A stretch of 64,000 nt of DNA, from positions 45,436 through 109,435 of the forward strand of contig NZ_JAMFLG010000016.1 of NCBI RefSeq assembly GCF_023502205.1, given 5' to 3'. The position numbers were made by a program, and so were the translations under genes. This document shows, in pieces, positions 52,861-61,223 of the stretch. How positions within the stretch are numbered: the first letter of the stretch is position 1; every line of letters starts with the position of its first letter. Source of the stretch: Aquiflexum sp. TKW24L. Lineage in GTDB: Bacteria; Bacteroidota; Bacteroidia; Cytophagales; Cyclobacteriaceae. The notes below the pieces were generated by a model that worked only from the letters and a program-made list of their open reading frames with translations, ran no database searches and had not been told where the DNA came from.

Positions 52861-55185
52861 TTATGCCTTCTTTTTGGCAAACTTGCCTTTCTTTTTTGTA
52901 TCTGGCTGGCTTTCAATTATTTCTAATGTTTCACCATAAGTCAAACTTTCAGCTTCTTTGCCCTTTGGGATTTTGAAGTTATTTTTTCCAAACTTAATAT
53001 AAGGTCCCCATCTACCATTCAAAATCTGTATTTCTACGTTTTCCTCAAAAGACTTGATATGCTTCTTTTCATCAGCTTCTCTTTTGTCTTCGATGAGTTT
53101 AATTGCCTCTTCTTCATTTATCGTCATCGGGTCTTGCTCTTTACCGAGTGAAATAAACTTGTCATCATGTCTGAGGTATGGGCCAAATTTCCCCACTGCT
53201 GCAACGATTTTTTTGTCTTCAAAAATGCCTACTTCTCTAGGCAGTTTGAACAATTCAAGGGCGGCTTCAAGGGTAATGTTTTCTATAAATTGCCCTTTCT
53301 TCATGCTGGCAAACTGCTTCTCTTCATCATCCTGCTCACCTATCTGCACCAATGGTCCAAACTTCCCAAGCCTGGCAAATATTGTTTTCCCTGTTTTAGG
53401 ATCTTTGCCCAAATCACGCGCACTATTGATATCTGCCCGGGCAACATTGGCGGTTTCCTCTACCCGCAGGTGGAATTTGCTGTAGAATCCTTCAATCATA
53501 TCCTCCCAGTTTTGTCCGCCATGGGCAATATCATCAAACTCCTTCTCAACTTTGGCGGTAAATGAAAAGTCTATCACATTTGGAAAATGCTCCACCAAGA
53601 AGTCATTTACCACCATGGCGATATTGGTAGGGAAAAGTTTATTTTTATCTGCTCCTGTAATTTCCTTTTTTGTTTCTTTAGCAAACTTCCCTTTCACCAG
53701 CTTCATCTCGGTATAGTTTCTATCTGTACCTTCTCTGGATTCTTTGGTGACATAATCTCTTTTTTGGATTGTCGAAATAGTAGGAGCATAGGTAGAGGGT
53801 CTCCCGATTCCCATTTCTTCCAATTTCTTCACCAATGAAGCTTCTGTATATCTAGGAGCTGGTCTTGAGAAGGTCTCCCTTCCTTTCATTTCCTCCAAAT
53901 CCAAGCTTTGGCCTATATTTACCGGAGGTATCAGGCCTTTGTTGCCATTTTCCTCATCCTCAGGCTCATCATCAGTATCTTCCAGATAAACCTTTAAAAA
54001 TCCCTCAAATTTGATCACTTCTCCGGAAGCAATTAGTTTTTCAGGGGTTGTGGAAATTCCGATCGTAACAATTGTTCTTTCAAGCTGCGCATCAGCCATT
54101 TGAGATGCAATAGCACGCTTCCAGATCAATTCATAGAGGCGTTGTTCATTTCTATCTCCTGTCACCTCACTTTTTGCAAAGTCGGTAGGTCGGATTGCTT
54201 CGTGGGCTTCCTGGGCACTTTCAGATTTGGTAGTGAATTTTCTAGGTTGATGAAATTCAGGACCAAAAGAGGAAGTGATTTCATTTTTTGCAGCAGTGAT
54301 TGCATCTTCAGACAGGTTGACACTATCTGTTCGCATATAAGTAATCTTTCCTGCCTCATAGAGTTTCTGGGCCACAGACATGGTTTGGGCTACAGAAAAG
54401 CTCAATTTCCTACTTGCTTCTTGTTGAAGTGTGGAAGTGGTAAAGGGAGCTGCAGGGGATTTTTTAGCAGGTTTTTTCTCAAGGTTTTCTACTGAAAAAT
54501 CTGCTCCAATACATTTTTTAAGAAAGTCTTCAGCATCTGCCTGACTTTCAAATTTCTTGGGAAGTTCTGCAGATAGTCTTTTTCCTTTTACATCAAAAAT
54601 GGCAGTAATTCTGTAAGCCGATTTTGATTTGAATTTCTCAATTTCTCTCTCCCGCTCCACAATCAACCTCACGGCCACGGATTGAACACGTCCGGCAGAA
54701 AGTCCTGCCTTTATTTTTTTCCAAAGGATAGGAGAAAGTTCAAAACCCACCAATCTGTCCAATATTCGTCTTGCTTGCTGTGCATTGACGAGATCAATGT
54801 CTATTTTGCGGGGATTATCGATTGCTTTAAGGATAGCATTTTTTGTAATTTCTCTAAAAACAATCCTCTTTGTCTGCTCATCTTTCAAATTCAGTACTTC
54901 TTTGAGGTGCCAAGAAATAGCTTCTCCCTCGCGGTCATCGTCACTTGCCAAGTAGATGGTCTCTGCATCCTTTACCAAACTTTTCAATTGCTTGATCACT
55001 TCCTTTTTGTCAGGAGTGATTTCATATGTCGGTTTGAATTTATTTTTGACGTCAATCGCATGGTCGCCTTTGGGTAAATCCCGGACATGACCATAACTCG
55101 AAGCAACCTTAAAATCCTTACCTAGATACCCTTCAATAGTTTTTGCTTTGGCAGGTGACTCTACTATTACTAAATTTTTTGACAT
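52861..55185 (-). CDS. topA: DNA topoisomerase I (type IA)
   Basis: Start at 55185 (MSKNLVIVESPAKAKTIEGY), which is the standard N-terminus; the frame is open to 55230. 774 residues. Toprim motif LVIVESPAKA and DDDREGEA (near 103), active-site Tyr in ITYMRTDSVNLS (near 295), and the GRPSTYAPTISTI segment (near 470) all fit topoisomerase IA, which relaxes negative supercoils. The C-terminus has two to four GPYLRHDD/GPYIKFG-type Toprim_C repeats in place of zinc fingers, usual in Bacteroidota. Single gene. Confidence 0.97.
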   Translation of the reverse strand: MSKNLVIVESPAKAKTIEGYLGKDFKVASSYGHVRDLPKGDHAIDVKNKFKPTYEITPDKKEVIKQLKSLVKDAETIYLASDDDREGEAISWHLKEVLNLKDEQTKRIVFREITKNAILKAIDNPRKIDIDLVNAQQARRILDRLVGFELSPILWKKIKAGLSAGRVQSVAVRLIVEREREIEKFKSKSAYRITAIFDVKGKRLSAELPKKFESQADAEDFLKKCIGADFSVENLEKKPAKKSPAAPFTTSTLQQEASRKLSFSVAQTMSVAQKLYEAGKITYMRTDSVNLSEDAITAAKNEITSSFGPEFHQPRKFTTKSESAQEAHEAIRPTDFAKSEVTGDRNEQRLYELIWKRAIASQMADAQLERTIVTIGISTTPEKLIASGEVIKFEGFLKVYLEDTDDEPEDEENGNKGLIPPVNIGQSLDLEEMKGRETFSRPAPRYTEASLVKKLEEMGIGRPSTYAPTISTIQKRDYVTKESREGTDRNYTEMKLVKGKFAKETKKEITGADKNKLFPTNIAMVVNDFLVEHFPNVIDFSFTAKVEKEFDDIAHGGQNWEDMIEGFYSKFHLRVEETANVARADINSARDLGKDPKTGKTIFARLGKFGPLVQIGEQDDEEKQFASMKKGQFIENITLEAALELFKLPREVGIFEDKKIVAAVGKFGPYLRHDDKFISLGKEQDPMTINEEEAIKLIEDKREADEKKHIKSFEENVEIQILNGRWGPYIKFGKNNFKIPKGKEAESLTYGETLEIIESQPDTKKKGKFAKKKA

Positions 55186-55341
55186 AATTAAGTTTGCTTT
55201 AAAAGATGGCTCGCAGCTGTAGCTCTCCATTTAAAATCCTAAAAATAGACTGCAATATATTCCTATCCAAATAAACCTGATTTTCATGTTTTTAATTAAA
55301 TCGAATTTTGCCACATTTATATGTATATAAATTTATAAAAA

Positions 55342-55824
55342 ATGGCTACCCAAAAATTTTTATACCTCCTAAGACATGGGGAGGCAATACCGGGAATCGG
55401 GCAGATTGGAGACATCAAAAGACCACTTTCGGATTTGGGAAAATCCCATATCAAAAGGCTACTAAAGACCCTTGAAGATCGTAAAACAGAATTTGATTTG
55501 ATATTAATCAGTCCATCGGTAAGGACTTCACAAACAGCGAAAATTATTTCGGATGCTATCCCTCCAAAAAAAATTGTTGTGGATAAAGACATCTATGATG
55601 CCGAGGTTGAAGACTTATTGAAAATCCTTCAAAACATAGAAAGCCTAACTGAAAAAATCCTTATGGTAGGACATAATCCGGCTTTAAGTTCTTTGGTCAC
55701 ATACCTGACAGGCGATGAATCGATCAATATGAACCCGGGGATGATGGCAATAATTGAAATATTAGTGGACGATTGGCTGCATGTAGGTAAAAATGCAGGG
55801 TTACTTGTAGATTTGATCAATTGA
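55342..55824 (+). CDS. sixA: SixA-type phosphohistidine phosphatase
   Basis: A 160-residue histidine phosphatase. RHGEA near residue 11 holds the catalytic His12, and LVGHNP-like MVGHNPALSS (near 111) holds the second His. The LYLLRHGEAIPGIGQIGDIK start resembles SixA, which dephosphorylates phospho-His in the HPt domain of phosphorelays or in the phosphotransferase system. Monocistronic, divergent from topA, with a strong terminator downstream. Confidence 0.92.
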   Translation: MATQKFLYLLRHGEAIPGIGQIGDIKRPLSDLGKSHIKRLLKTLEDRKTEFDLILISPSVRTSQTAKIISDAIPPKKIVVDKDIYDAEVEDLLKILQNIESLTEKILMVGHNPALSSLVTYLTGDESINMNPGMMAIIEILVDDWLHVGKNAGLLVDLIN

Positions 55825-55873
55825 AGTCGACTATAGTGTCATCAAAGTTAGATCCAATATGATGAGCCATAAA

Positions 55874-55903
55874 AAAAGCGCTTTCAAATTTGAAAGCGCT
55901 TTT
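55874..55903. terminator. Bidirectional terminator after sixA
   Basis: A 30-bp perfect palindrome centred on AAATTT, with a core GCGCTTTC/GAAAGCGC and A- and T-runs on either side. Confidence 0.85.
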
Positions 55904-55996
55904 AGGAATTGATTTTCTTAGATTGATTTTAGAACCGAAATTTCAATTTATTCATTGTGATAATGTCGGTGGTAAATCAAACCATAATGCTTAAGC

Positions 55997-56362
55997 TTAC
56001 TTTTTCAAATCACCCTTAACTTCTTCCATGATCTTTTCGACTTCTTTTACGTCAAGGCTTTTATCCTTTGCGTGAAAAGATGCCAGTTTGGCAAATGAGC
56101 CACTGAAATATCCTGTAAGAAGGTTCTTGATTGAAAAGCTACGGTATTCGTCCTTGGAAACTATTGGAAAATACTCGTGTGATTTTCCATAGGCTTTGTG
56201 ATTGACAAAACCTTTTCTTTCCAGAATCCTCACTATTGTGGAGACAGTGTTATAGGCTGGTTTGGGTTCGGACATTTTTTCTAGGATATCTTTTACGAAA
56301 CCTTTCTCGATATCCCACAGGATCTGCATGATCTGCTCTTCTGCGCGGGTTAGTTCTCTCAT
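55997..56362 (-). CDS. BlaI/MecI/CopY-family repressor
   Basis: A 121-residue winged-helix repressor: ELTRAEEQIMQILWDIEKG (helix 1), PAYNTVSTIVRILERKGFVN (recognition helix and wing, near 35-55) and an extended C-terminal helix for dimerisation (LDVKEVEKIMEEVKGDL). BlaI partners such as BlaR1 M56-type sensor proteases usually lie next to it; none is seen up to the convergent terminator, so the trigger is unknown. Single gene. Confidence 0.87.
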   Translation of the reverse strand: MRELTRAEEQIMQILWDIEKGFVKDILEKMSEPKPAYNTVSTIVRILERKGFVNHKAYGKSHEYFPIVSKDEYRSFSIKNLLTGYFSGSFAKLASFHAKDKSLDVKEVEKIMEEVKGDLKK

Positions 56363-56572
56363 AATGTGTTTAAGTTTAAATTCGTTTCCAACTTATCCAT
56401 TTAGTTTCTTAATTCCAAGCAAAGGATTTAAAACTTTTTTTGGATTTTTTAAAATAAAAAAAATCGGGGCCAAGTTTAGTTCGAGGGAATAGAATTAATT
56501 AAAAAAAATCTCTAAAAAATTATGAAAAACAAATATCAACCTTTCAACAGAAAATATCCTGATACAAAAGCA

Positions 56573-56596
56573 AAAAACCTCCGTTTGGAGGTTTTT
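56573..56596 (-). terminator. Intrinsic terminator of the desaturase gene
   Basis: AAAAACCTCC, GTTT, GGAGGTTTTT: perfect 10-bp stem, 24 bases beyond the minus-strand stop at 56620. Confidence 0.85.
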
Positions 56597-56619
56597 AAAG
56601 ATGAATTATAATTATTTCT

Positions 56620-57423
56620 TTAAATTGGCCTAAGCTTTATCACTCCTGTTGCATGTAATAACTTCACTATCGGGTAGGTAGGGTCAAACTCATACCATTT
56701 TACTGCAAAGTTTGGACGGTTTGGTAATCTGTGGTGATTGTTCTGAAATAATTCTCCCAACATCAAAAGGTCAAGAAGCAAGCTGTTTTTGGATTTGTCA
56801 TTATTATCAAAGTTGGCATAGCCATATTTATGACCACTCCAATTTACGATAGCTCCATGTACCGGACCCATCATAAAGTGAATCGGTAACAAAAAATACA
56901 TCCACCAATGTGTGCCTGCCAATTCAAAAACCGAAATACTCAAAACATAGACCAAGACGTAAAAAACACCCCAACCCAACCTCACAATCATGGTATCAGC
57001 AAATAGGTCAAATTTATTCCAATCAGGAACATCTTTAGAAAATCTTTCTTCAGGCTTCAATTTGAAACTGAAGTAGTCATTGTAAATATTTTTTGTTTTC
57101 CACATCATGGTAAATAGATTTTCAGTATGGTGTGGGCTGTGTGGATCTTTTGGAGTGTCGCTGTAAGCATGATGCATTCTATGGAGAATAGCATATGCTC
57201 TTGGAGAAAGATATGAACTGCCCTGACATGCCCAAGTGAAAAAGTAGAAAAACTTTTCCCAATATTTATTCATGGAAAACATTTGGTGGGCAGCGTACCT
57301 ATGCAGGAAGAAACTTTGGCAAAACAAGGAGAAATACCAATGCAAAAGGAAGAAAACGATTAAAATCACTTTATTAGGATTAAGAATTGTAAATAATGCG
57401 TAAAGATATACCCCTATAACCAA
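56620..57423 (-). CDS. Acyl-CoA/acyl-lipid desaturase
   Basis: A 267-residue membrane desaturase of the delta-9 type. Histidine boxes: HRYAAHQM (near 41), HRMHHAYSD (near 79) and NHHRLPNRP (near 231). Hydrophobic segments flank the boxes (residues 5-35, 140-185). It puts a double bond into fatty acyl chains, using a diiron site, and thus tunes membrane fluidity. Single gene. Confidence 0.93.
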   Translation of the reverse strand: MVIGVYLYALFTILNPNKVILIVFFLLHWYFSLFCQSFFLHRYAAHQMFSMNKYWEKFFYFFTWACQGSSYLSPRAYAILHRMHHAYSDTPKDPHSPHHTENLFTMMWKTKNIYNDYFSFKLKPEERFSKDVPDWNKFDLFADTMIVRLGWGVFYVLVYVLSISVFELAGTHWWMYFLLPIHFMMGPVHGAIVNWSGHKYGYANFDNNDKSKNSLLLDLLMLGELFQNNHHRLPNRPNFAVKWYEFDPTYPIVKLLHATGVIKLRPI

Positions 57424-57685
57424 AATCTGAAATCAAAGTTGTGGTATCGGATGAAAAATGATGAAAATCATCAAAATGAAATCTATCGGACCAAATCGAT
57501 ATTATAATTTTCATGTTTACCCAAAAAAGAGGGTCAAGGTAGACTAACCAAACCTGATATGGACTCTGTACTAAATAGCTTCTCCTTACAATACGAATCG
57601 CCCAAATCTCATTAATTAAGACTATTGAACTGTTTTTGGAGAAAGTATGAATTTAGAAGCTTATGGATTGCTTCCAAGAAAAAAT

Positions 57686-57715
57686 TTGATAGTTTAAATT
57701 CAGTTCATATTTTTG
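57686..57715 (+). promoter_or_regulatory. Bacteroidota-type promoter of the holin-4-type gene
   Basis: TTG (57686-57688), 19 nt, TATTTTTG (57708-57715). A full consensus match. The ATG at 57734 follows 19 bases later, which also argues against the upstream TTG start at 57713 overlapping the -7 box. Confidence 0.6.
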
Positions 57716-57733
57716 TCGGGAAAAAGAACGATT

Positions 57734-58099
57734 ATGGGCAGATCCAATGACGCAATAAATATCATCATTCAATTGGTCCTTGGGGCAATTTCTGTTCTCA
57801 TAGCCCAATATATCCTGCCAGGCGTGGCTGTAAGTGATTTTTTCACAGCTTTGGTTGTGGCTGCATTGTTGACCCTTTTGAATTTGACCATCAAACCTAT
57901 TCTCATCTTCCTGACAATACCCATTACAGTATTGACTTTGGGGCTGTTTTTACTTGCGATAAATGCCATCCTCATTTTATTGGCGGCGGAGATCATTCCC
58001 GGGTTTTCAGTGGACGGATTTTGGTGGGCTTTGGTTTTTAGCCTTATCCTGAGTCTGATCAATTCCCTCCTGGGGGTTAATTTTGGTCGAAATCGTTAG
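57734..58099 (+). CDS. Phage-holin-4-type small membrane protein
   Basis: Start at 57734 (MGRSNDAINIIIQLVLGAI) from promoter position; 121 residues with four hydrophobic segments. It matches the PF04020 group (ALVVAALLTLLNLTIKPILI, LFLLAINAILILLAAEIIPGF and a final GFWWALVFSLILSLINSLLG). The group name derives from phage holins but most members are chromosomal proteins of unknown role. No phage genes are nearby. It converges with the AlbA_2 gene, with 4 bases between their ends. Confidence 0.85.
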   Translation: MGRSNDAINIIIQLVLGAISVLIAQYILPGVAVSDFFTALVVAALLTLLNLTIKPILIFLTIPITVLTLGLFLLAINAILILLAAEIIPGFSVDGFWWALVFSLILSLINSLLGVNFGRNR

Positions 58100-58103
58100 T
58101 TTA

Positions 58104-58535
58104 TTATTCAAAGTAGGGAAGGGTATGGTCATCTAACCTTTTATAATAGAGCAATTCGCCATTTTCATTTTTAAAAAAGTGTTTTTGAGTTGATTTTTGA
58201 ACATGAACTAATAAAACGGACTTTTCTATTTCAATGTTTTTTTCATCCATTCCCAGTGTTTCAAAAAGCTCAAAGTGAATTATTGGGGGAGGTGTGCAAT
58301 TTTCAGATATGGCTTTTTCGACCATGAAGATTTCTTCTTCCGGGTCTATTCCAATAATTTTTTTGTTATCTGAAACGCCGATTACTATAATCCCACCTTC
58401 AGTATTTGCGAACGCAACCAAAGTTTTGGCTATTTTTTGTGGTGATTTTATCAATTGTTTAAAATCGATTGTCTGGCTCTCTTTTCTTTTTAAGAGAATT
58501 TTTAAAAATTCTTCATTTTTTTTAGGGGTCAACAT
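58104..58535 (-). CDS. AlbA_2 (Schlafen-like) domain protein
   Basis: A 143-residue protein with the N-terminal signature of AlbA_2 DNA-binding domains: ESQTIDFKQLIKS, IAKTLVAFANTEGGIIVIGV (near 30-50), and IIGIDPEEE. The family is often fused to other domains but here stands alone. It may bind DNA or RNA; a direct role is unknown. It lies between convergent and divergent genes and has no clear operon partner. Confidence 0.85.
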   Translation of the reverse strand: MLTPKKNEEFLKILLKRKESQTIDFKQLIKSPQKIAKTLVAFANTEGGIIVIGVSDNKKIIGIDPEEEIFMVEKAISENCTPPPIIHFELFETLGMDEKNIEIEKSVLLVHVQKSTQKHFFKNENGELLYYKRLDDHTLPYFE

Positions 58536-58663
58536 TTTTTTTTATTATAAATACTTGTATTTTAAGTACTTAAAACCAAAATAAATTACATATATACCAC
58601 ATGCGCTTTTAAGTTAACAGAAACCGTTGTATGTTGTCTTATAAATCCACCAACTTTTCTAAT

Positions 58664-59227
58664 ATGAAAAACCAAAATGAAGGTTTTGTTCCAGAAACAA
58701 TTGCTGCCTTAAAAAAAGACCTTGAAATTTCCAAAAAGAATTTTAAAATTGTTCCGGGTGAGGATAATTCAGAGGAATTTGTCAATTTTTATTTCATAGG
58801 AATGCACGAAGGCAAAGAAGTGATATATGATGCTGCTTTATACACTTTAAGACTTCATCATGCTTCCGAAGTTTATGAGCTCGCAGAGCATGAAGCCGCC
58901 AAGAAATTTCCAAATTTTAAGGGTATTCATTATGAAGAAGATGAAAATGGAAACCTCAAGCCTCTAAGTAGTGAGGAAGAGGAAATAGGATGGTTTATGA
59001 CCGAAATTATCATGGACATAGAAGAAGATGAATCTGTCAAAGTTCAGGAATTTGTTGATGTGGACATGAACCATGATTATGGAATTGGGTTGGATGCAGC
59101 TTTGAATGTGGATGTTATTGATGAAAGAGTTATTTCAAAATTTGTCAAAGAATTTAATGATGACAGTTTGGTTTTGGATGATACACTCTATGCATTCCAG
59201 TCTGAGGAAGAGGATGTAGATGATTAA
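58664..59227 (+). CDS. Acidic conserved-looking protein, unknown
   Basis: Start at 58664 (MKNQNEGFVPETIAALK) after an upstream ATG at 58631 that adds 11 unlikely residues. 187 residues, highly acidic (EEDENGNLKPLSSEEEE, DIEEDESVKVQEFVDVD), with no leader. No known domain was recognised; FYFIGMHEGKEVIYDAALYT and LRLHHASEVYELAEHEA are conserved-looking cores. A terminator hairpin sits between it and the following HDAC gene. Confidence 0.75.
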   Translation: MKNQNEGFVPETIAALKKDLEISKKNFKIVPGEDNSEEFVNFYFIGMHEGKEVIYDAALYTLRLHHASEVYELAEHEAAKKFPNFKGIHYEEDENGNLKPLSSEEEEIGWFMTEIIMDIEEDESVKVQEFVDVDMNHDYGIGLDAALNVDVIDERVISKFVKEFNDDSLVLDDTLYAFQSEEEDVDD

Positions 59228-59258
59228 TTAGCTATGATTTTTCAAACCATTATTGAAG

Positions 59259-59286
59259 ACGCTTGTTAACAAACAAGCGTTCTTTA
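59259..59286 (+). terminator. Terminator of the 58664 gene
   Basis: ACGCTTGTT (59259-59267), AACA loop, AACAAGCGT (59272-59280), then TCTTT. The T-run is short, so moderate support. Confidence 0.55.
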
Positions 59287-59290
59287 TGTT

Positions 59291-60193
59291 ATGCTCAAAA
59301 TTGCTTGGTCACCTATTTATTGCCATCCACTTCCGGAGGGACACCGATTTCCAATGGAGAAATACAACCTGCTTCCCGAACAACTTTTATATGAAGGAAC
59401 AGTTGCGGAATCTAATTTTTTTACGCCTTTGGAAATGGAGGATAGGTGGGTTCTTACTACCCACGATCTATCATATTTCGAAAAACTGAAATCCCTTAGC
59501 TTAAGCAAATCTGAAATTAGAAAAACGGGATTTCCCCTCAGTCAGGAATTGATCGAAAGGGAAATTCATATCATGAATGGTTCTGTCCAAGCAGCAGAAT
59601 TCGCACTTCAATATGGCATAGCTATGAACATTGCGGGAGGAACACATCATGCTTTTGCAGAAAGAGGAGAGGGATTTTGTTTGTTGAATGACATTGCGAT
59701 TGCTTCAAATTACCTAATCGATAATGGATTGGCTAAAAGAATATTGGTGGTAGACCTTGATGTCCACCAAGGAAATGGAACTGCCAAAATTTTTGAAAAG
59801 AACCCAGCTGTATTTACTTTCAGCATGCACGGAGCTTCCAATTATCCTATGCACAAAGAAACTTCTGATTTGGATATCGGTTTGCCTGACAATATCGATG
59901 ATATTCAATACCTGAAAATCCTAAAGGAAACGCTTCCAAAATTAATTGATTCCTTTGAACCGGATTTTATAATGTTTCAGAGTGGGGTTGATGTATTGGG
60001 TTCAGACAAGTTGGGAAGATTGGGTTTGACCATAGCAGGATGTAGGGAAAGAGATAAAACAGTTTTGGAATTGGCCAAAAACCACTCCATACCAATAATG
60101 TGCTGCATGGGCGGAGGATATTCCGAAAAGATAAGCCTCATTATTGAAGCACACGCAAACACATTCAGGCTTGCACAAGATTTATACTTCTAG
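59291..60193 (+). CDS. Histone deacetylase superfamily hydrolase (AcuC/APAH-like)
   Basis: A 300-residue arginase-fold deacetylase. Motifs: GGTHHAFAERGEGFCLLND (near 115, catalytic His pair), DLDVHQGNG (near 155, Zn Asp and His) and GVDVLGSDKLGRL (near 232, second Asp). In bacteria these remove acetyl groups from acetylated polyamines or small substrates, or act on acetyl-CoA synthase. No leader. The small membrane protein gene begins 4 bases after its stop. Confidence 0.92.
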   Translation: MLKIAWSPIYCHPLPEGHRFPMEKYNLLPEQLLYEGTVAESNFFTPLEMEDRWVLTTHDLSYFEKLKSLSLSKSEIRKTGFPLSQELIEREIHIMNGSVQAAEFALQYGIAMNIAGGTHHAFAERGEGFCLLNDIAIASNYLIDNGLAKRILVVDLDVHQGNGTAKIFEKNPAVFTFSMHGASNYPMHKETSDLDIGLPDNIDDIQYLKILKETLPKLIDSFEPDFIMFQSGVDVLGSDKLGRLGLTIAGCRERDKTVLELAKNHSIPIMCCMGGGYSEKISLIIEAHANTFRLAQDLYF

Positions 60194-60197
60194 ATAT

Positions 60198-60431
60198 ATG
60201 GATACTTTAAAAAGAAAATGGCTCAAATATGCGGTTTTGGGGATTTTAGTAATGGGTTTTGGATTTAGTGTTTTAGGGGAAGGAATGATAGCCAAAGCTT
60301 TGGGGAAACCAATTCTAAACTGGTTTTTGATTGGTACAGCAGGTTTGTCATTGATTTTTGCTGGATTATCGGTCTTTGGTCAGGCGGTAGTGTACAAAAC
60401 TATGATTGACCAAAAGAAAAAAGATCTTTAA
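60198..60431 (+). CDS. Small two-TM membrane protein
   Basis: Start at 60198 (MDTLKRKWLKYAVLGILVMG). 77 residues with two hydrophobic segments (about 10-27 and 40-60) and a positively charged end (KKKDL). No family recognised. Directly follows the HDAC-family gene (4 bases between), so probably co-transcribed. Confidence 0.75.
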   Translation: MDTLKRKWLKYAVLGILVMGFGFSVLGEGMIAKALGKPILNWFLIGTAGLSLIFAGLSVFGQAVVYKTMIDQKKKDL

Positions 60432-60463
60432 CGGAAATTAACATATGACCCTGCAAATAAAAT

Positions 60464-60492
60464 TTGCAAAAAAGATACTTTGTTTATATTTG
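60464..60492 (+). promoter_or_regulatory. Bacteroidota-type promoter of the OmpH-like gene
   Basis: TTG (60464-60466), 18 nt, TATATTTG (60485-60492): full consensus. GTG start at 60516 follows 24 bases later. Confidence 0.65.
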
Positions 60493-60515
60493 CGCCAATT
60501 AGAAAATAGACAATC

Positions 60516-61127
60516 GTGAAAAAAACAGCAAAATTATTAGTCTTAGCGGGAATTTCAGCTTTGACTTTTTCCTCGTGTGACCAAGCTGGTAAAAACACAG
60601 AGGGAGCGGTATCAACCGAATCAAGTGAATCAGTAAGTGTGGCAGACCTCAAAGTAGCCTATGTGCTGACTGATAGCGTCATCGCTAGATATACTTATTT
60701 CAAAGAGAAATCAGGAGAAATTACCCAAAAAGGAAAAAACTTTGAAAGTGAATTAGGTACAAGGGCAAAAGGATTTGAGCAGGAAGTTGCGAATTTTCAG
60801 CAGACTGCCCAAGCAATGACTCCTAATCAAGCGAGAGCAAAACAAGATGAATTGGTAAAGAAAGAACAAAACTTAGTCACATACAGGGATAACATCATGC
60901 AGGAATTGTCAGGTGACGAATCCAAATTGTATAGTGATGTATATGATCAGATCCAGGCGTTTTTGACAGAATATGCTGAGGAAAATAACCTTGAAATGGT
61001 CCTTTCCTATACCCGTGGCGGTGCAATCTGGTATTCAAACAAAGCATTGGATATCACAGATATAGTTGTTGAAGGTATTAATAAAAAGTACGAAGCTTCT
61101 AAAGTTCCTACTCCTGCAAAAAAATAA
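60516..61127 (+). CDS. OmpH/Skp-like lipoprotein
   Basis: Starts with GTG at 60516 (MKKTAKLLVLAGISALTFS then SC; Cys21 lipidation). 203 residues. The body is the OmpH/Skp pattern: a strand (LKVAYVLTDSVIARY), a long charged coiled coil (EKSGEITQKGKNFESELGTR, QAMTPNQARAKQDELVKKEQ), and the C-terminal DQIQAFLTEYAEENNLEMVLSY. Skp chaperones unfolded outer-membrane proteins in the periplasm; lipid-anchoring is a variation. A terminator follows at 61141-61171. Confidence 0.88.
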   Translation: MKKTAKLLVLAGISALTFSSCDQAGKNTEGAVSTESSESVSVADLKVAYVLTDSVIARYTYFKEKSGEITQKGKNFESELGTRAKGFEQEVANFQQTAQAMTPNQARAKQDELVKKEQNLVTYRDNIMQELSGDESKLYSDVYDQIQAFLTEYAEENNLEMVLSYTRGGAIWYSNKALDITDIVVEGINKKYEASKVPTPAKK

Positions 61128-61140
61128 TACTACCCATTTC

Positions 61141-61172
61141 AAAAAGCCCGGCACTGCGTGTCGGGCTTTTTT
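61141..61172 (+). terminator. Intrinsic terminator of the OmpH-like gene
   Basis: AAAAAGCCCGGCA pairs with TGTCGGGCTTTTT (one G-T), then further T. Strong. Confidence 0.9.
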
Positions 61173-61189
61173 TATGTTTATATAATTGG

Positions 61190-61197
61190 TACTTTTG
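61190..61197 (+). promoter_or_regulatory. Candidate -7 box of the DHS-like gene
   Basis: TACTTTTG matches TAnnTTTG and lies 26 bases before the ATG at 61224. No TTG is seen upstream at 17-23 nt. Confidence 0.35.
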
Positions 61198-61223
61198 CAC
61201 CGAAAAAATCCAATAACTCCAAT

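Noticed and set aside
57734..58535. Prophage remnant because of the holin-4-type name
   Set aside because: No other phage genes, attachment sites or integrase are nearby; the PF04020 group is widely chromosomal.
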